Below, piece by piece: positions 1 through 9,053 of a stretch of DNA of 64,000 nucleotides (positions are counted from its first letter, which is position 1; every line of letters starts with the position of its first letter). The translations under genes were made by a program, and so were the position numbers. Under the pieces are notes generated by a model that saw only the letters and a list, made by a program, of their open reading frames with translations, was not told where the DNA came from and did not search any database. The stretch is from JAJYKN01 sp035516155 (GTDB taxonomy: Bacteria; Nitrospirota; UBA9217), in contig DATJAP010000001.1 in NCBI GenBank assembly GCA_035516155.1, positions 62,001 through 126,000 on the forward strand. Reading direction: 5' to 3'.

Positions 1-204
1 GCCAATTTTTTTTGATTCGGGCGCGGTCACGAATCCCCAGACGATACGCCGTTTTTTTGCTTACATTCCAAGCGCGTTCTGGACTCCTCGCAACCAGTAT
101 GTCTCTCACAGACACATAGTACGCACACACATGCCGAGTGTCAACATGATTTGCCGACGGAGTGAACAGGAGAGAAAACTGCTAAAAGCTCTTCGAGCTG
201 TTCA
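1..204. other. Gene-free left edge
   Basis: No reading frame here has a recognisable product on either strand. It lies downstream of pckG. A small palindrome (AGCTC-ttc-GAGCT) sits at about 187-199. Nothing else is seen. Confidence 0.5.
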
Positions 205-239
205 GGGGAAAATGCCCCCTCCTTGAACGGAAGAGGGCA
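205..239 (-). terminator. Probable terminator of pckG
   Basis: On the minus strand, just past the pckG stop, a G/C-rich imperfect stem (TGCCCTCTTCC / GGAGGGGGCA, with wobbles and one bulge) is followed by TTTTCCCC. The position suits the minus-strand gene; the T-tract is short. Confidence 0.5.
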
Positions 240-293
240 CGGGTGCGGTAACATTGGAGAGGAACAGCCGTCTCTGCAAATGGCGCGCGAAGC

Positions 294-2081
294 TTATTCC
301 AGGCGCTTTCTGAACTCCTCGAGCTGTATCCTGAGCCGCTCCGGAAGCCTGCTGCCGAACAGTGCAAAGTGCTGTTCGATGTCCGGGATCTCTGCTTTCC
401 ACGCATCGAGATCCACCTCCATCAGCGCTTTCATGTTTCCGTCGGGGATATCAAGGCCCTTAAGATCAAAATCGCCGTCCTTCGGCATGAGGCCGATCGG
501 AGTTTCCCGGGCGCCGATTTTCCCATCCACGCGTTCGCACATCCACTTGAGCACCCGGCTGTTCTCGCTGAACCCGGGCCACAGGAACCTGCCTTCCGCG
601 CTCTTCCGGAACCAGTTTACATAGAATACTCTCGGGGCTTTGGCGCCCAACCGCTCGCCCATGCTGAACCAGTGTTGAAAATAATCGCCCATATGGTAGC
701 CGCAAAACGGCTTCATGGCAAAAGGATCGCGTCTCAGGTTGCCAACGGCCCCGATATTGGCCGACGTGGTCTCCGATGCTGCAGTCGCACCCAGGAACAC
801 GCCGTGGTCCCAGGAAAAGGCCTCGTAGACAAGCGGAACGACGCTGCTGCGCCGGCCGCCGAAGATGAAGATGTCAATCGGCACGCCCTCGGGGTTCTCC
901 CGGTCCCCGTAGATGACGGGGCACTGCGATACGGGCGCCGTAAAGCGGGCGTTCGCGTGCGCAGCATCCTCTTTTTTCTCAGGCGTCCAGTCGCGACCTT
1001 TCCAGTCAATTGCATGCACGGGCGGGTCCTCGGTCATGCCCTCCCACCAGACATCGCCGTCGTCCGTGAGCGCGCAATTCGTAAAGATGATGTTCCCTTT
1101 AAGCGTGTCCATGGCCATGGGATTCGTGTCGTAGGATGTGCCGGGCGCGACGCCGAAGAACCCGCTTTCGGGATTGATGGCATGGAGCCTGCCGTCGCCC
1201 CGGACCTTCATCCAGGCGATATCGTCACCGATGCATTCGCACTTCCATCCCTTGATCGATGGTTGCATCATTGCGAGGTTCGTCTTGCCGCAGGCCGACG
1301 GAAATGCGGCGGCGATATGATAATGCTTTCCTTCCGGGCTGGTCAGGCGGAGGATCAGCATATGCTCCGCCATCCAGCCCTCCTTCCTCGCCATGTTCGA
1401 AGCGATGCGGAGTGCGAGGCATTTCTTCCCGAGCAGCGCATTGCCGCCATAGCCCGAACCATAGGACCAGATCAGGTTCTCTTCCGGGAAATGGCTGATA
1501 TACTTCTGCTCGATCGGGGCGCAGGGCCATAAGGAATCCTTCTGCCCGGAGGCAAGGGGGGCTCCAATGGAATGGAGGCAGGGGATGAACTCACCGTTCG
1601 TTCCCAGCACTTCCAGCACCTTCGAACCGACCCGGGTCATGATGTGCATATTGCAGACCACATAGGGGCTGTCGGTCAGTTCGACGCCGATCTTTGAGAT
1701 CGGAGATCCGATGGGTCCCATGGAGAACGGAATGACGTACATCGTACGGCCTTTCATGCTGCCCTGGTACAGCCCCCGCATGGTTTTCTTCAGCACGTCC
1801 GTAGAAACCCAGTTGTTCGTGGGGCCGGCCTCTTCCCGGGAACGGGTGCTGATGTAGGTGCGGTCCTCCACGCGGGCCACATCGCTGGGATCGGTGCGGA
1901 AGAGAAAGCTGGCGGGACGCTTCCGGAGCGGGATTGCCATACCCTGTTTCCGCATGAGCGACATTAGCTGATCATACTCCCGCTGCGATCCGTTGCACCA
2001 GTACACATCGTCAGGTCGGCACATCTCGACGACCTCGTTCACCCATTTATTCAACTTCTCGTTACGTGATCCGTTTTTCAT
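294..2081 (-). CDS. pckG: Phosphoenolpyruvate carboxykinase (GTP)
   Basis: Interconverts oxaloacetate + GTP and PEP + CO2 + GDP in the cytoplasm, the first committed step of gluconeogenesis or, in some anaerobes, an anaplerotic step. The 595-residue length is normal for the GTP-dependent family. The PEPCK P-loop with the reactive cysteine (FPSACGKTN, about residues 260-268) and the following IGDDIAWM metal/nucleotide segment are present, as is the downstream FGGRRSS motif. I chose the internal ATG at 2081 over one 33 nt upstream because AAGGAGA lies at the right distance before it. The gene is monocistronic, with its own promoter (2210-2238) and terminator. Large antisense frames across it are shadows. 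Confidence 0.97.
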   Translation of the reverse strand: MKNGSRNEKLNKWVNEVVEMCRPDDVYWCNGSQREYDQLMSLMRKQGMAIPLRKRPASFLFRTDPSDVARVEDRTYISTRSREEAGPTNNWVSTDVLKKTMRGLYQGSMKGRTMYVIPFSMGPIGSPISKIGVELTDSPYVVCNMHIMTRVGSKVLEVLGTNGEFIPCLHSIGAPLASGQKDSLWPCAPIEQKYISHFPEENLIWSYGSGYGGNALLGKKCLALRIASNMARKEGWMAEHMLILRLTSPEGKHYHIAAAFPSACGKTNLAMMQPSIKGWKCECIGDDIAWMKVRGDGRLHAINPESGFFGVAPGTSYDTNPMAMDTLKGNIIFTNCALTDDGDVWWEGMTEDPPVHAIDWKGRDWTPEKKEDAAHANARFTAPVSQCPVIYGDRENPEGVPIDIFIFGGRRSSVVPLVYEAFSWDHGVFLGATAASETTSANIGAVGNLRRDPFAMKPFCGYHMGDYFQHWFSMGERLGAKAPRVFYVNWFRKSAEGRFLWPGFSENSRVLKWMCERVDGKIGARETPIGLMPKDGDFDLKGLDIPDGNMKALMEVDLDAWKAEIPDIEQHFALFGSRLPERLRIQLEEFRKRLE

Positions 2082-2209
2082 TACCAAATCTCCTTGGTCC
2101 CTCTCCGCCTTCACGACATGTACATTCGCTCACCTTTTCCTCACGAGAGCGGTTAACCTATATCCTGTCACCTTGGACGGAGCCGTTTCCGTTTACTCCG
2201 CGGAGAAGT

Positions 2210-2238
2210 ATTATGCACAATCAGCAGAAAAAAGTAAA
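2210..2238 (-). promoter_or_regulatory. Sigma-70-like promoter of pckG
   Basis: Minus strand: TTTACT (2233-2238), 17-nt spacer, CATAAT (2210-2215). It lies between the upstream lipoprotein terminator and pckG, leaving a 5' leader of about 120 nt. Confidence 0.55.
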
Positions 2239-2247
2239 GAAGCAACC

Positions 2248-2281
2248 ATTAAAAAAAGCCCCGTGCCAAGCACGGGGCTTT
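2248..2281 (-). terminator. Intrinsic terminator of the OB-fold lipoprotein gene
   Basis: Perfect 11-bp stem AAAGCCCCGTG / CACGGGGCTTT (2255-2265 and 2271-2281) with a 5-nt loop, followed on the minus strand by a T-run. It stops minus-strand transcription about 30 nt past the gene. Confidence 0.9.
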
Positions 2282-2310
2282 CACTTTCCTTTTCCATTTG
2301 GCTCTTCAGA

Positions 2311-3066
2311 TCACTTTTCGACGCTTGCCTGCTCCATGATTACGCTGTATTTATATCCAGCGCCGAAATCCTTGTCCTTGTAAACCGTGCCTTTGACCGT
2401 TACGATTTCGCCGACTCCAGGAGAGTCCTGGCTGGTTGCAATAATATCGTTTGTCCCGCTTTCAGCATTACCTGTACCGTCCTGGAGGTGTATCCAGTTT
2501 TTACCCATGATCCCGGAAGACACCTTTACGACTTTACCTCGAACAACGACTTGCTTCTCATTCAGTGACGTTTTCTTGCTATAAATCTCGGCGACCGTGT
2601 AAGCCTCCTTACCCTCGGCCTTTTTCACGCTGATCTTTTCACCGCTCGAACCGGCGGAACCACCGTACATTCCAGGCGCGCTCATTTCCCCATTCCCTTT
2701 TGACGCGTTCAGAAGGCCGCCCGAGAAATAAATGCTCTTGAAAGTCCGATTAAGCGATTTACTCGTGAAATTCGTCATTTCCATGCCCGGTTGAAATGCC
2801 ATTACCTTCCCGACAGTCACTTCTGTTTGCGGAATGGCGAGCCAGGTTTTCACACCCTTCTTTTCAAGACAGACATAGGTATATCCGCCTGCGTTCATCG
2901 TTTCCACCACTTTACCCGAGAGAACGGCCGAATCATTGTCATCGGAACTTCCCTCGGTTTTCGGCGCTGGTGCGGACTTTTCCTTTGCGCTGCAAGCGCT
3001 CACGGAAAAAAGAAGCATTATTGCGAGAATCGAACATACTGCTGAAGCATTAGACCATCGTTTCAT
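2311..3066 (-). CDS. OB-fold (NrfJ-like) exported lipoprotein
   Basis: 251-residue protein with a lipoprotein signal (lipobox V-S-A-C, Cys25), so probably membrane-anchored and facing the periplasm. The C-terminal third (VVVRGKVVKVS..., NWIHLQDGTG, VTVKGTVYKDKD) has the β-barrel pattern of NrfJ/OB-fold proteins. The middle repeats a similar β-rich unit (VLSGKVVETMNAGGYTYVCLE, WLAIPQTEV), so it looks like two related modules. Function is unknown; relatives are often annotated as DNA-binding, but the export signal argues against that. Start at 3066: GGAGGAG precedes it, and the ATG 18 nt upstream overlaps that site. Monocistronic. Confidence 0.8.
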   Translation of the reverse strand: MKRWSNASAVCSILAIMLLFSVSACSAKEKSAPAPKTEGSSDDNDSAVLSGKVVETMNAGGYTYVCLEKKGVKTWLAIPQTEVTVGKVMAFQPGMEMTNFTSKSLNRTFKSIYFSGGLLNASKGNGEMSAPGMYGGSAGSSGEKISVKKAEGKEAYTVAEIYSKKTSLNEKQVVVRGKVVKVSSGIMGKNWIHLQDGTGNAESGTNDIIATSQDSPGVGEIVTVKGTVYKDKDFGAGYKYSVIMEQASVEK

Positions 3067-3661
3067 GTACTGGCTCTCCTCCATTGGATTATCCTGCTAG
3101 ACGACATCGGGCTGGCAACGAAATCGCCGCCCCTGCGGGGAACCGGGAGATATTCCGATGCCAGCCTGCGAATTCTACAGCTTTTCAGCAATTATAGCAA
3201 GACTGTTTTTCAAGTACCGGATTAAAATAGGTCGGGGAACTGACGAAAATTTATAAATCATATGGTGTTTTACTCCGCGTCTGATGAAAGAACTGAAGGC
3301 CTCGGTGGGTTTGAAATACCACCCGAGCAGCCGGGCGTTCTTGCTGGTTTTGCTGAAAACACGCTCATCGAGGCAATCAATGAAACGACATGCCGGATCT
3401 GGCCGCACTCTTCACCAGTGAAATTGGAGGAACTCGTCCTCTCCGCTTCGGCCAAGGGGCCCTTCCGGAGATACGATCAATGATGTTCCAGGCGATCCCC
3501 CTTCCTCGGGGGAATGGAAAATCCCGGGACATTTAGGAGACGGTTCGTGAATGCCCACGCTTCGGGATAGTCTCCGAGATGTACGAAACTCCATTCCCCT
3601 ACCAAACAACCCGTAGACGCACACCGTCTGCGAGAGGGAAAGTGATGTATTATACAGCTCG
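3067..3661. other. Gene-poor interval with a folded leader-like element
   Basis: No credible gene. Short open frames at 3175-3408 (-), 3262-3483 (+) and 3412-3714 (-) have no ribosome site or family resemblance. A strong stem-loop at 3110-3166 is described separately. Confidence 0.4.
3110..3166 (-). ncRNA. Stem-loop upstream of the OB-fold lipoprotein gene
   Basis: Long arms GGCTGGCA...TGCCAGCC extend inward with further pairing (CG.AA.TC), enclosing an inner CCCC-gca-GGGG hairpin. No T-run follows on either strand, so a terminator is unlikely. It lies 45-100 nt before the minus-strand start at 3066 and could be a 5'-leader structure. I do not recognise a riboswitch class. Confidence 0.35.
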
Positions 3662-3971
3662 TCAGGTCGGCTTCTTAACCTCGCCCAGCAGATATTCCCG
3701 CCAAGGCTTCCCATAGTATTTCCCCCATCACTCTTTCACGCCCTCATAGTCGCTGTCAGCCACGTTGACGTGGATGAGGTCGATTTTGCCGGCATCGCCT
3801 TCAGGCCGAAACGTCAGAATCAAAATGGAATCGATGTCTTCCTTTTTTTACAGTGGCTGCCGCGCCAGGACTGGACAATCATGTATTTCGGCGCCACACA
3901 AGAAGCGTTTTCCCCGAGATCCCTCCATCAAAAGCCCTGAACCTCGATCCCTCTTTTGAGCTGATAGTTAC
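3662..3971 (-). pseudogene. Decayed SRPBCC/AHSA1-family gene
   Basis: Read on the minus strand, pieces of an AHSA1-type START-like protein line up: SSKEGSRFRAFDGGISGKTLLVW in one frame, then PKYMIVQSWRGSH...DIDSILILTFRPEGD...DLIHVNVADSDYEGVKE in the next, then an in-frame TGA (3728-3730), then WGKYYGKPWREYLLGEVKKPT and the natural stop at 3662. That is a one-base deletion near 3890-3895 plus a nonsense codon where the family usually has Gly (EGVKEGW). The N-terminal part is not recoverable. Such proteins bind hydrophobic ligands or act as Hsp90 cochaperone-like modules; this copy is dead. Confidence 0.8.
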
Positions 3972-4087
3972 CGGTCCGCCCCGGAGCAACACGCAGGAGT
4001 TCTCATTCCTGCTCTGTAATCCATCCCTATCTCTGCAGATAACCGTTGTGAAGTGACTCTGCCGCCCCTGCTGCAGACATTATTCAA

Positions 4088-4117
4088 TTGACAAAGCGAC
4101 ACCATAAGTGGTATAAA
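4088..4117 (+). promoter_or_regulatory. Near-consensus promoter of bipA
   Basis: TTGACA (4088-4093), 18-nt spacer, TATAAA (4112-4117). Transcription would start near 4124, leaving an 85-nt leader. This also rules out the TTG at 4088 as the start codon. Confidence 0.8.
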
Positions 4118-4207
4118 ACCCAGCTTTGCAGAACAATTGTATGGTGTGGAAAGAGAAGGAAATTATTCCAGATAACTCTCAGCCCCCAGCAGAATGAGGC
4201 CGCTGTC

Positions 4208-6028
<1,821 letters not shown>

Positions 6029-6107
6029 GCATCCTTCCCCATGCTAGCAGGAACATACATCCGGCGGTTTTCCCTCCACGCTTTTTGCGGCTTGGGCAAT
6101 CTGACAA

Positions 6108-6154
6108 AAATAAAAAACAAGATAGGGGTCACCGTCCATCCGTGACCCCCTATC
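6108..6154 (-). terminator. Terminator for the MarR-CDGSH-DoxX operon (possibly bidirectional)
   Basis: GATAGGGGTCAC (6121-6132) pairs with GTGACCCCCTATC (6142-6154), with one bulge. On the minus strand it is followed by TTGTTTTTTATTTTT, a good U-tract. On the plus strand, for bipA, the tail is poor. Confidence 0.8.
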
Positions 6155-6176
6155 GTTTGCACCCCTTTGGCCTTCC

Positions 6177-6626
6177 TTATTTCATGCCGTTGGCAATTGC
6201 CTTGTCAATGGACCACTTGCCGCCGCCCTTGATTATAAGCGCCAACGCTATTGCAAGAACGAGAATATGATATTCAAATCCCTCGCCCTTTTGATTCCCG
6301 AACCAGTTCATGAAGAACCCGTTCTGCCAGTGGAGCATATACACGGCAACAGCCATATTAACGCCTATACCGAAGGCTGCTACCCTGGTCAGGAGCCCTG
6401 CGATCAATCCGATCCATCCCAGTCCTTCCGCCAGAATGGCCAGGATGGCGAATCCCGTCGGGATTCCCAATTTACCGATGAAGAATCCCAGGGTCCCCAT
6501 GAATCCATATCCCCCGAACATTGTAGTCAGCTTCTGCATTCCGTGCGGGAAAAATACAAGGCCGAGTAAAACCCTCAGCACGAGCGCCGCGACATCATCG
6601 TCGGTATTGAATAATTTTTTCAGCAT
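6177..6626 (-). CDS. DoxX-family membrane protein
   Basis: 149 residues, four hydrophobic helices, with the DoxX/YphA-type start (ALVLRVLLGLVFFPHGMQKL). DoxX-like proteins are inner-membrane subunits or accessory factors linked to quinone, thiosulfate or redox-stress metabolism; the exact activity here cannot be told. AAGGAGGAAAG lies just before the ATG. Last gene of an operon with a CDGSH protein and a MarR regulator, which suggests a redox or toxicant response. Confidence 0.88.
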   Translation of the reverse strand: MLKKLFNTDDDVAALVLRVLLGLVFFPHGMQKLTTMFGGYGFMGTLGFFIGKLGIPTGFAILAILAEGLGWIGLIAGLLTRVAAFGIGVNMAVAVYMLHWQNGFFMNWFGNQKGEGFEYHILVLAIALALIIKGGGKWSIDKAIANGMK

Positions 6627-6682
6627 AGTGCTTTCCTCCTTTTTCCAAACACCAGATAATTCCTGAACAACGTCCCTGACGA

Positions 6683-6907
6683 TTAATCAACACGAGCATG
6701 CGCACCATCGCAATAGGGCGCCTTCTTTGTCCGCCGGCAGGCGCATAGGGCAGCCTTCCTCGTCTCTGCCACCTCGAAAGCAAGCGGTTCTTTCCCGCTT
6801 CCTTTATGCGCACCGTCGCAGAACGGCGCTTTCGCCGATTTTCCGCAGGTGCACCAATAATAGGTTCCCGGTTCCAGCGTTGTCATGAATGGCAGATTCT
6901 TCGGCAT
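6683..6907 (-). CDS. Tandem CDGSH iron-sulfur protein
   Basis: 74 residues with two complete CDGSH zinc-finger-like motifs, each a Cys-x-Cys...Cys-Asp-Gly-Ala-His set (C19, C21, C30, H34 and C55, C57, C66, H70). Each should hold a 3Cys-1His [2Fe-2S] cluster, as in MitoNEET relatives. It is cytosolic and probably handles electron or cluster transfer. Ribosome site GAGAGGAA precedes the ATG. It sits between the MarR and DoxX genes on the same strand with short gaps. Confidence 0.93.
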   Translation of the reverse strand: MPKNLPFMTTLEPGTYYWCTCGKSAKAPFCDGAHKGSGKEPLAFEVAETRKAALCACRRTKKAPYCDGAHARVD

Positions 6908-6966
6908 GAATGTTCCTCTCTTTCTCAGTCTGATTGTAGAATGACAGCCTGAAGGCTATAATCTCC

Positions 6967-7431
6967 TCACTTTGCAGCATTTTGCGTTCTGCCCAGTCCC
7001 ACTTTCCTGCACAGCCTGCCCAGTTCGTCCATTTCGGCCTTCGTGAGGACACTCATCTCCTCGACAATCCTCGAAACGTGCCGGGGAAAGAAGAACTGAA
7101 TGATTCGACGGCCCTTGGCCGTCAGATGGACCGTATAGCGGCGCCTGTCCTGCTCATCCCTGATGCGCTGAACAAACCCGCTTTTCTCGAGATTATCGAC
7201 AACCATCGTGATGTTGCCGCTGCTCTTCAGAATTTTTTGACCGAGCTCTTTCTGATAAAGGGGGCCGACATGAAAAAGGGTTTCAAGAACTCCGAACTGG
7301 CTCACAGTCAGCTTGAGAGGGGCGAGATAGGCTTCCACCCGGCCGGAAACCGAATCAGCGGCCCTCACCAGTTTGATAAAGGCATTCAGTGCCCGCATTT
7401 CCTCCTTTGAGCCTCTATACCGAGTACCCAT
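6967..7431 (-). CDS. MarR-family transcriptional regulator
   Basis: 154-residue winged-helix repressor: helices KLTVSQFGVLETLFHVGPLYQKELGQ, recognition region SSGNITMVVDNLEKSGFV, wing RDEQDRRRYTVHLTAKG, and a dimerising C-terminus. MarR proteins usually respond to phenolics or oxidants. The first ATG (7431) has only a weak ribosome site; the ATG at 7398 is preceded by AAAGGAGG at unusually short spacing, so the start is uncertain. First gene of the MarR-CDGSH-DoxX operon. The promoter just upstream carries a palindrome that suits autoregulation. Confidence 0.93.
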   Translation of the reverse strand: MGTRYRGSKEEMRALNAFIKLVRAADSVSGRVEAYLAPLKLTVSQFGVLETLFHVGPLYQKELGQKILKSSGNITMVVDNLEKSGFVQRIRDEQDRRRYTVHLTAKGRRIIQFFFPRHVSRIVEEMSVLTKAEMDELGRLCRKVGLGRTQNAAK

Positions 7432-7466
7432 AATAGTTTAGCCCTGAATATTTTAACATTGAACTA

Positions 7467-7495
7467 ATTATACCGCGCGACTTGACGTTGTCAAG
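7467..7495 (-). promoter_or_regulatory. Consensus promoter with palindromic operator for the marR operon
   Basis: Minus strand TTGACA (7489-7494), 16-nt spacer, TATAAT (7467-7472): both hexamers match consensus. The perfect inverted repeat CTTGAC-gtt-GTCAAG (7481-7495) overlaps the -35 box, a typical place for a MarR operator. Confidence 0.8.
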
Positions 7496-7514
7496 CCAAG
7501 GAAGGGCGTTTTGA

Positions 7515-7690
7515 CCGGGCGGGCAAAAGCCGGAGAGGTTTTCGGCGGCAGAGTCAACTGCTGAGGGACTGGCTATCCGAGCGGCAGGACTTTCACCTGT
7601 CGCAGAACGGTTCCCCGGATGGGTCAGCAGTAAGAAACAGGTACCTCCCCGCGAGAGGGTCACTGGGCGCAATGCTTGCATCGGGGAATC
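7515..7690 (-). ncRNA. Cobalamin-riboswitch-like RNA, incomplete or degenerate
   Basis: On the minus strand GGGGAAC is followed by a hairpin CAGG-TGAAAGT-CCTG, matching the conserved P5/L5 arm of B12 riboswitches (GGUGAAAnUCC), with extra GCG/CGC pairing. About 35 nt later comes AGCAGTTGACTCTGCC, which resembles the B12 box. The GCCACTG element is missing. It lies between the nicotinamidase gene and the marR promoter, so no gene is clearly under its control. A relic or a false likeness are both possible. Confidence 0.25.
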
Positions 7691-7693
7691 ATT

Positions 7694-8257
7694 TCATGCA
7701 GCTTTCTTTTTGCGGCCCCCTGCCTCGCAGCGACTCCTGACCAGCTTCGCTCCCAGTACGTTTTTCATGATCCTGATTGCTGCATCATGATCTTCTTTGC
7801 CGATGCCCGCGACTGCATCCTCCACGACTGTAACGGCATAATCACGAAGGACCGCATCGGAGGCGGTGAACAGAACACAGATGTGAGTCACCGCGCCGGT
7901 GAGCCTGAGAGAAGCGGCGCCGAGACGCTTCAGCGTCTCGTCAAGGTCCGTTCCGAAAAATCCGGAATAGGTCGTTTTGGGAATTACAATGTCGCCATTG
8001 GCCGGTTTCAATTCGTCGACGACCTCCGCCCCCCTGCTTCCCCTCACCGCATGGGCAGGCCAGCCGAATTTCCTGAACTCTTTGTCATCGGGGGCATGGG
8101 CATCACAAAGGAAGATGACCGGATGTCCCGTGGCATGGGCTTCATCGATTTCGCGCCTGACGACCGGGATGATTTTCCGCGTTTCGGAAACCTCCAGCGG
8201 CGCTCCCGGCAGTACGAAATCGTTCAGCATGTCTATTACTAACAGGGCTTCTTTCAT
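7694..8257 (-). CDS. Nicotinamidase/isochorismatase-family cysteine hydrolase
   Basis: 187 residues with the family triad Asp9, Lys94 and Cys127. The metal-binding pattern (Asp52-x-His54, WPAHAV with His69, then GxxGAE) is that of nicotinamidases of the PncA type rather than isochorismatases. Predicted reaction: nicotinamide to nicotinate + ammonia, feeding NAD salvage; the nicotinate phosphoribosyltransferase gene at 31572-32993 would take the product. At 187 residues it is slightly shorter than typical PncA. The C-terminus is basic (GGRKKKAA). Ribosome site AGAGGTGAT. Single gene. Substrate assignment is inference from motifs. Confidence 0.85.
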   Translation of the reverse strand: MKEALLVIDMLNDFVLPGAPLEVSETRKIIPVVRREIDEAHATGHPVIFLCDAHAPDDKEFRKFGWPAHAVRGSRGAEVVDELKPANGDIVIPKTTYSGFFGTDLDETLKRLGAASLRLTGAVTHICVLFTASDAVLRDYAVTVVEDAVAGIGKEDHDAAIRIMKNVLGAKLVRSRCEAGGRKKKAA

Positions 8258-8389
8258 AAGAATATCACCTCTCTGCGTGGTACTGCCTTATCTTATAATT
8301 TTATCAATATGGGTTATCTTTTGCAAGAGAGAGGTGCCCGTCTATGGCGGAAATCGGGGAAATACCGTTCGACGCCGAGCAGCCGATTG

Positions 8390-9013
8390 TTACACTCTCC
8401 GCTTCCATCGCGGAATAAACCGCGGTACCCGCTTCATATATTCGCGGTACTGATCGCCGAAAATTTCCAGAAACCGTCTTTCCTCGATGAACATGCCGAA
8501 CAGAAAATAAAGGTCCGCAAGCACCGTAACGGTTAGGGTGTTGAAGGTAACATGGGGATTGAAGGTAAAGATCACGAGCCCGGCGAAATACAGGGGATGC
8601 CGGACAATCCCATAGACGCCACCCGTGACCAGTTCCTTCTGGGTCTGTCCCTCGATATTCCCTCCAACCTCATGGCGGGAAGCATACCGCCAGATCTGTT
8701 TGAAGCCCATGAATTCCCAGGTATCCAAATATTCAAATGCAAGTGATCCGAAAGTGAGCCCTGCGATCTGGATGCCATACATGATCCAGCGCAGCCAGAG
8801 GGGAGCCGCCCAAAGCTCCTGATCCGGCAACCGATGAATAAGGAAGAACGCGATGAATGCGGTTATGAAACTGACGGTATTATAGAGAGCACGGTAAAAG
8901 ACCCGCATGAAGGTATCCCCGAAAATGTTCCTGCATGCATCCTTGAACTTTTGCGTGACCGTCATGCTGTGGATTACGGCGAAGGTGAGAAAAATGAGAA
9001 CGATGGAAATCAT
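8390..9013 (-). CDS. Integral-membrane methyltransferase of the ICMT/NnrU-like family
   Basis: 207 residues, about five membrane segments, with the C-terminal AdoMet-binding signature of isoprenylcysteine/phospholipid methyltransferase-like enzymes: GIVRHPLYFAGLVIF and EERRFLEIFGDQYREYMKRVPRFIP. The substrate is unknown in bacteria. Just downstream of the GH3 gene on the same strand (40-nt gap), so possibly cotranscribed. Confidence 0.85.
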   Translation of the reverse strand: MISIVLIFLTFAVIHSMTVTQKFKDACRNIFGDTFMRVFYRALYNTVSFITAFIAFFLIHRLPDQELWAAPLWLRWIMYGIQIAGLTFGSLAFEYLDTWEFMGFKQIWRYASRHEVGGNIEGQTQKELVTGGVYGIVRHPLYFAGLVIFTFNPHVTFNTLTVTVLADLYFLFGMFIEERRFLEIFGDQYREYMKRVPRFIPRWKRRV

Positions 9014-9053
9014 AACAGAGAAGATGCAATGGTTATGGAACTGGAACTATGAT

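Noticed and set aside
369..1532. 387-codon plus-strand frame opposite pckG
   Set aside because: It is the codon shadow of a clearly recognised gene, with no ribosome site or family resemblance.
4088..4207. 40-codon N-terminal extension of BipA from a TTG
   Set aside because: The TTG is part of the -35 box and the family's N-terminus begins at 4208.
7415..7681. 88-codon minus-strand frame upstream of marR
   Set aside because: It spans the marR promoter and the riboswitch-like RNA; no protein resemblance.
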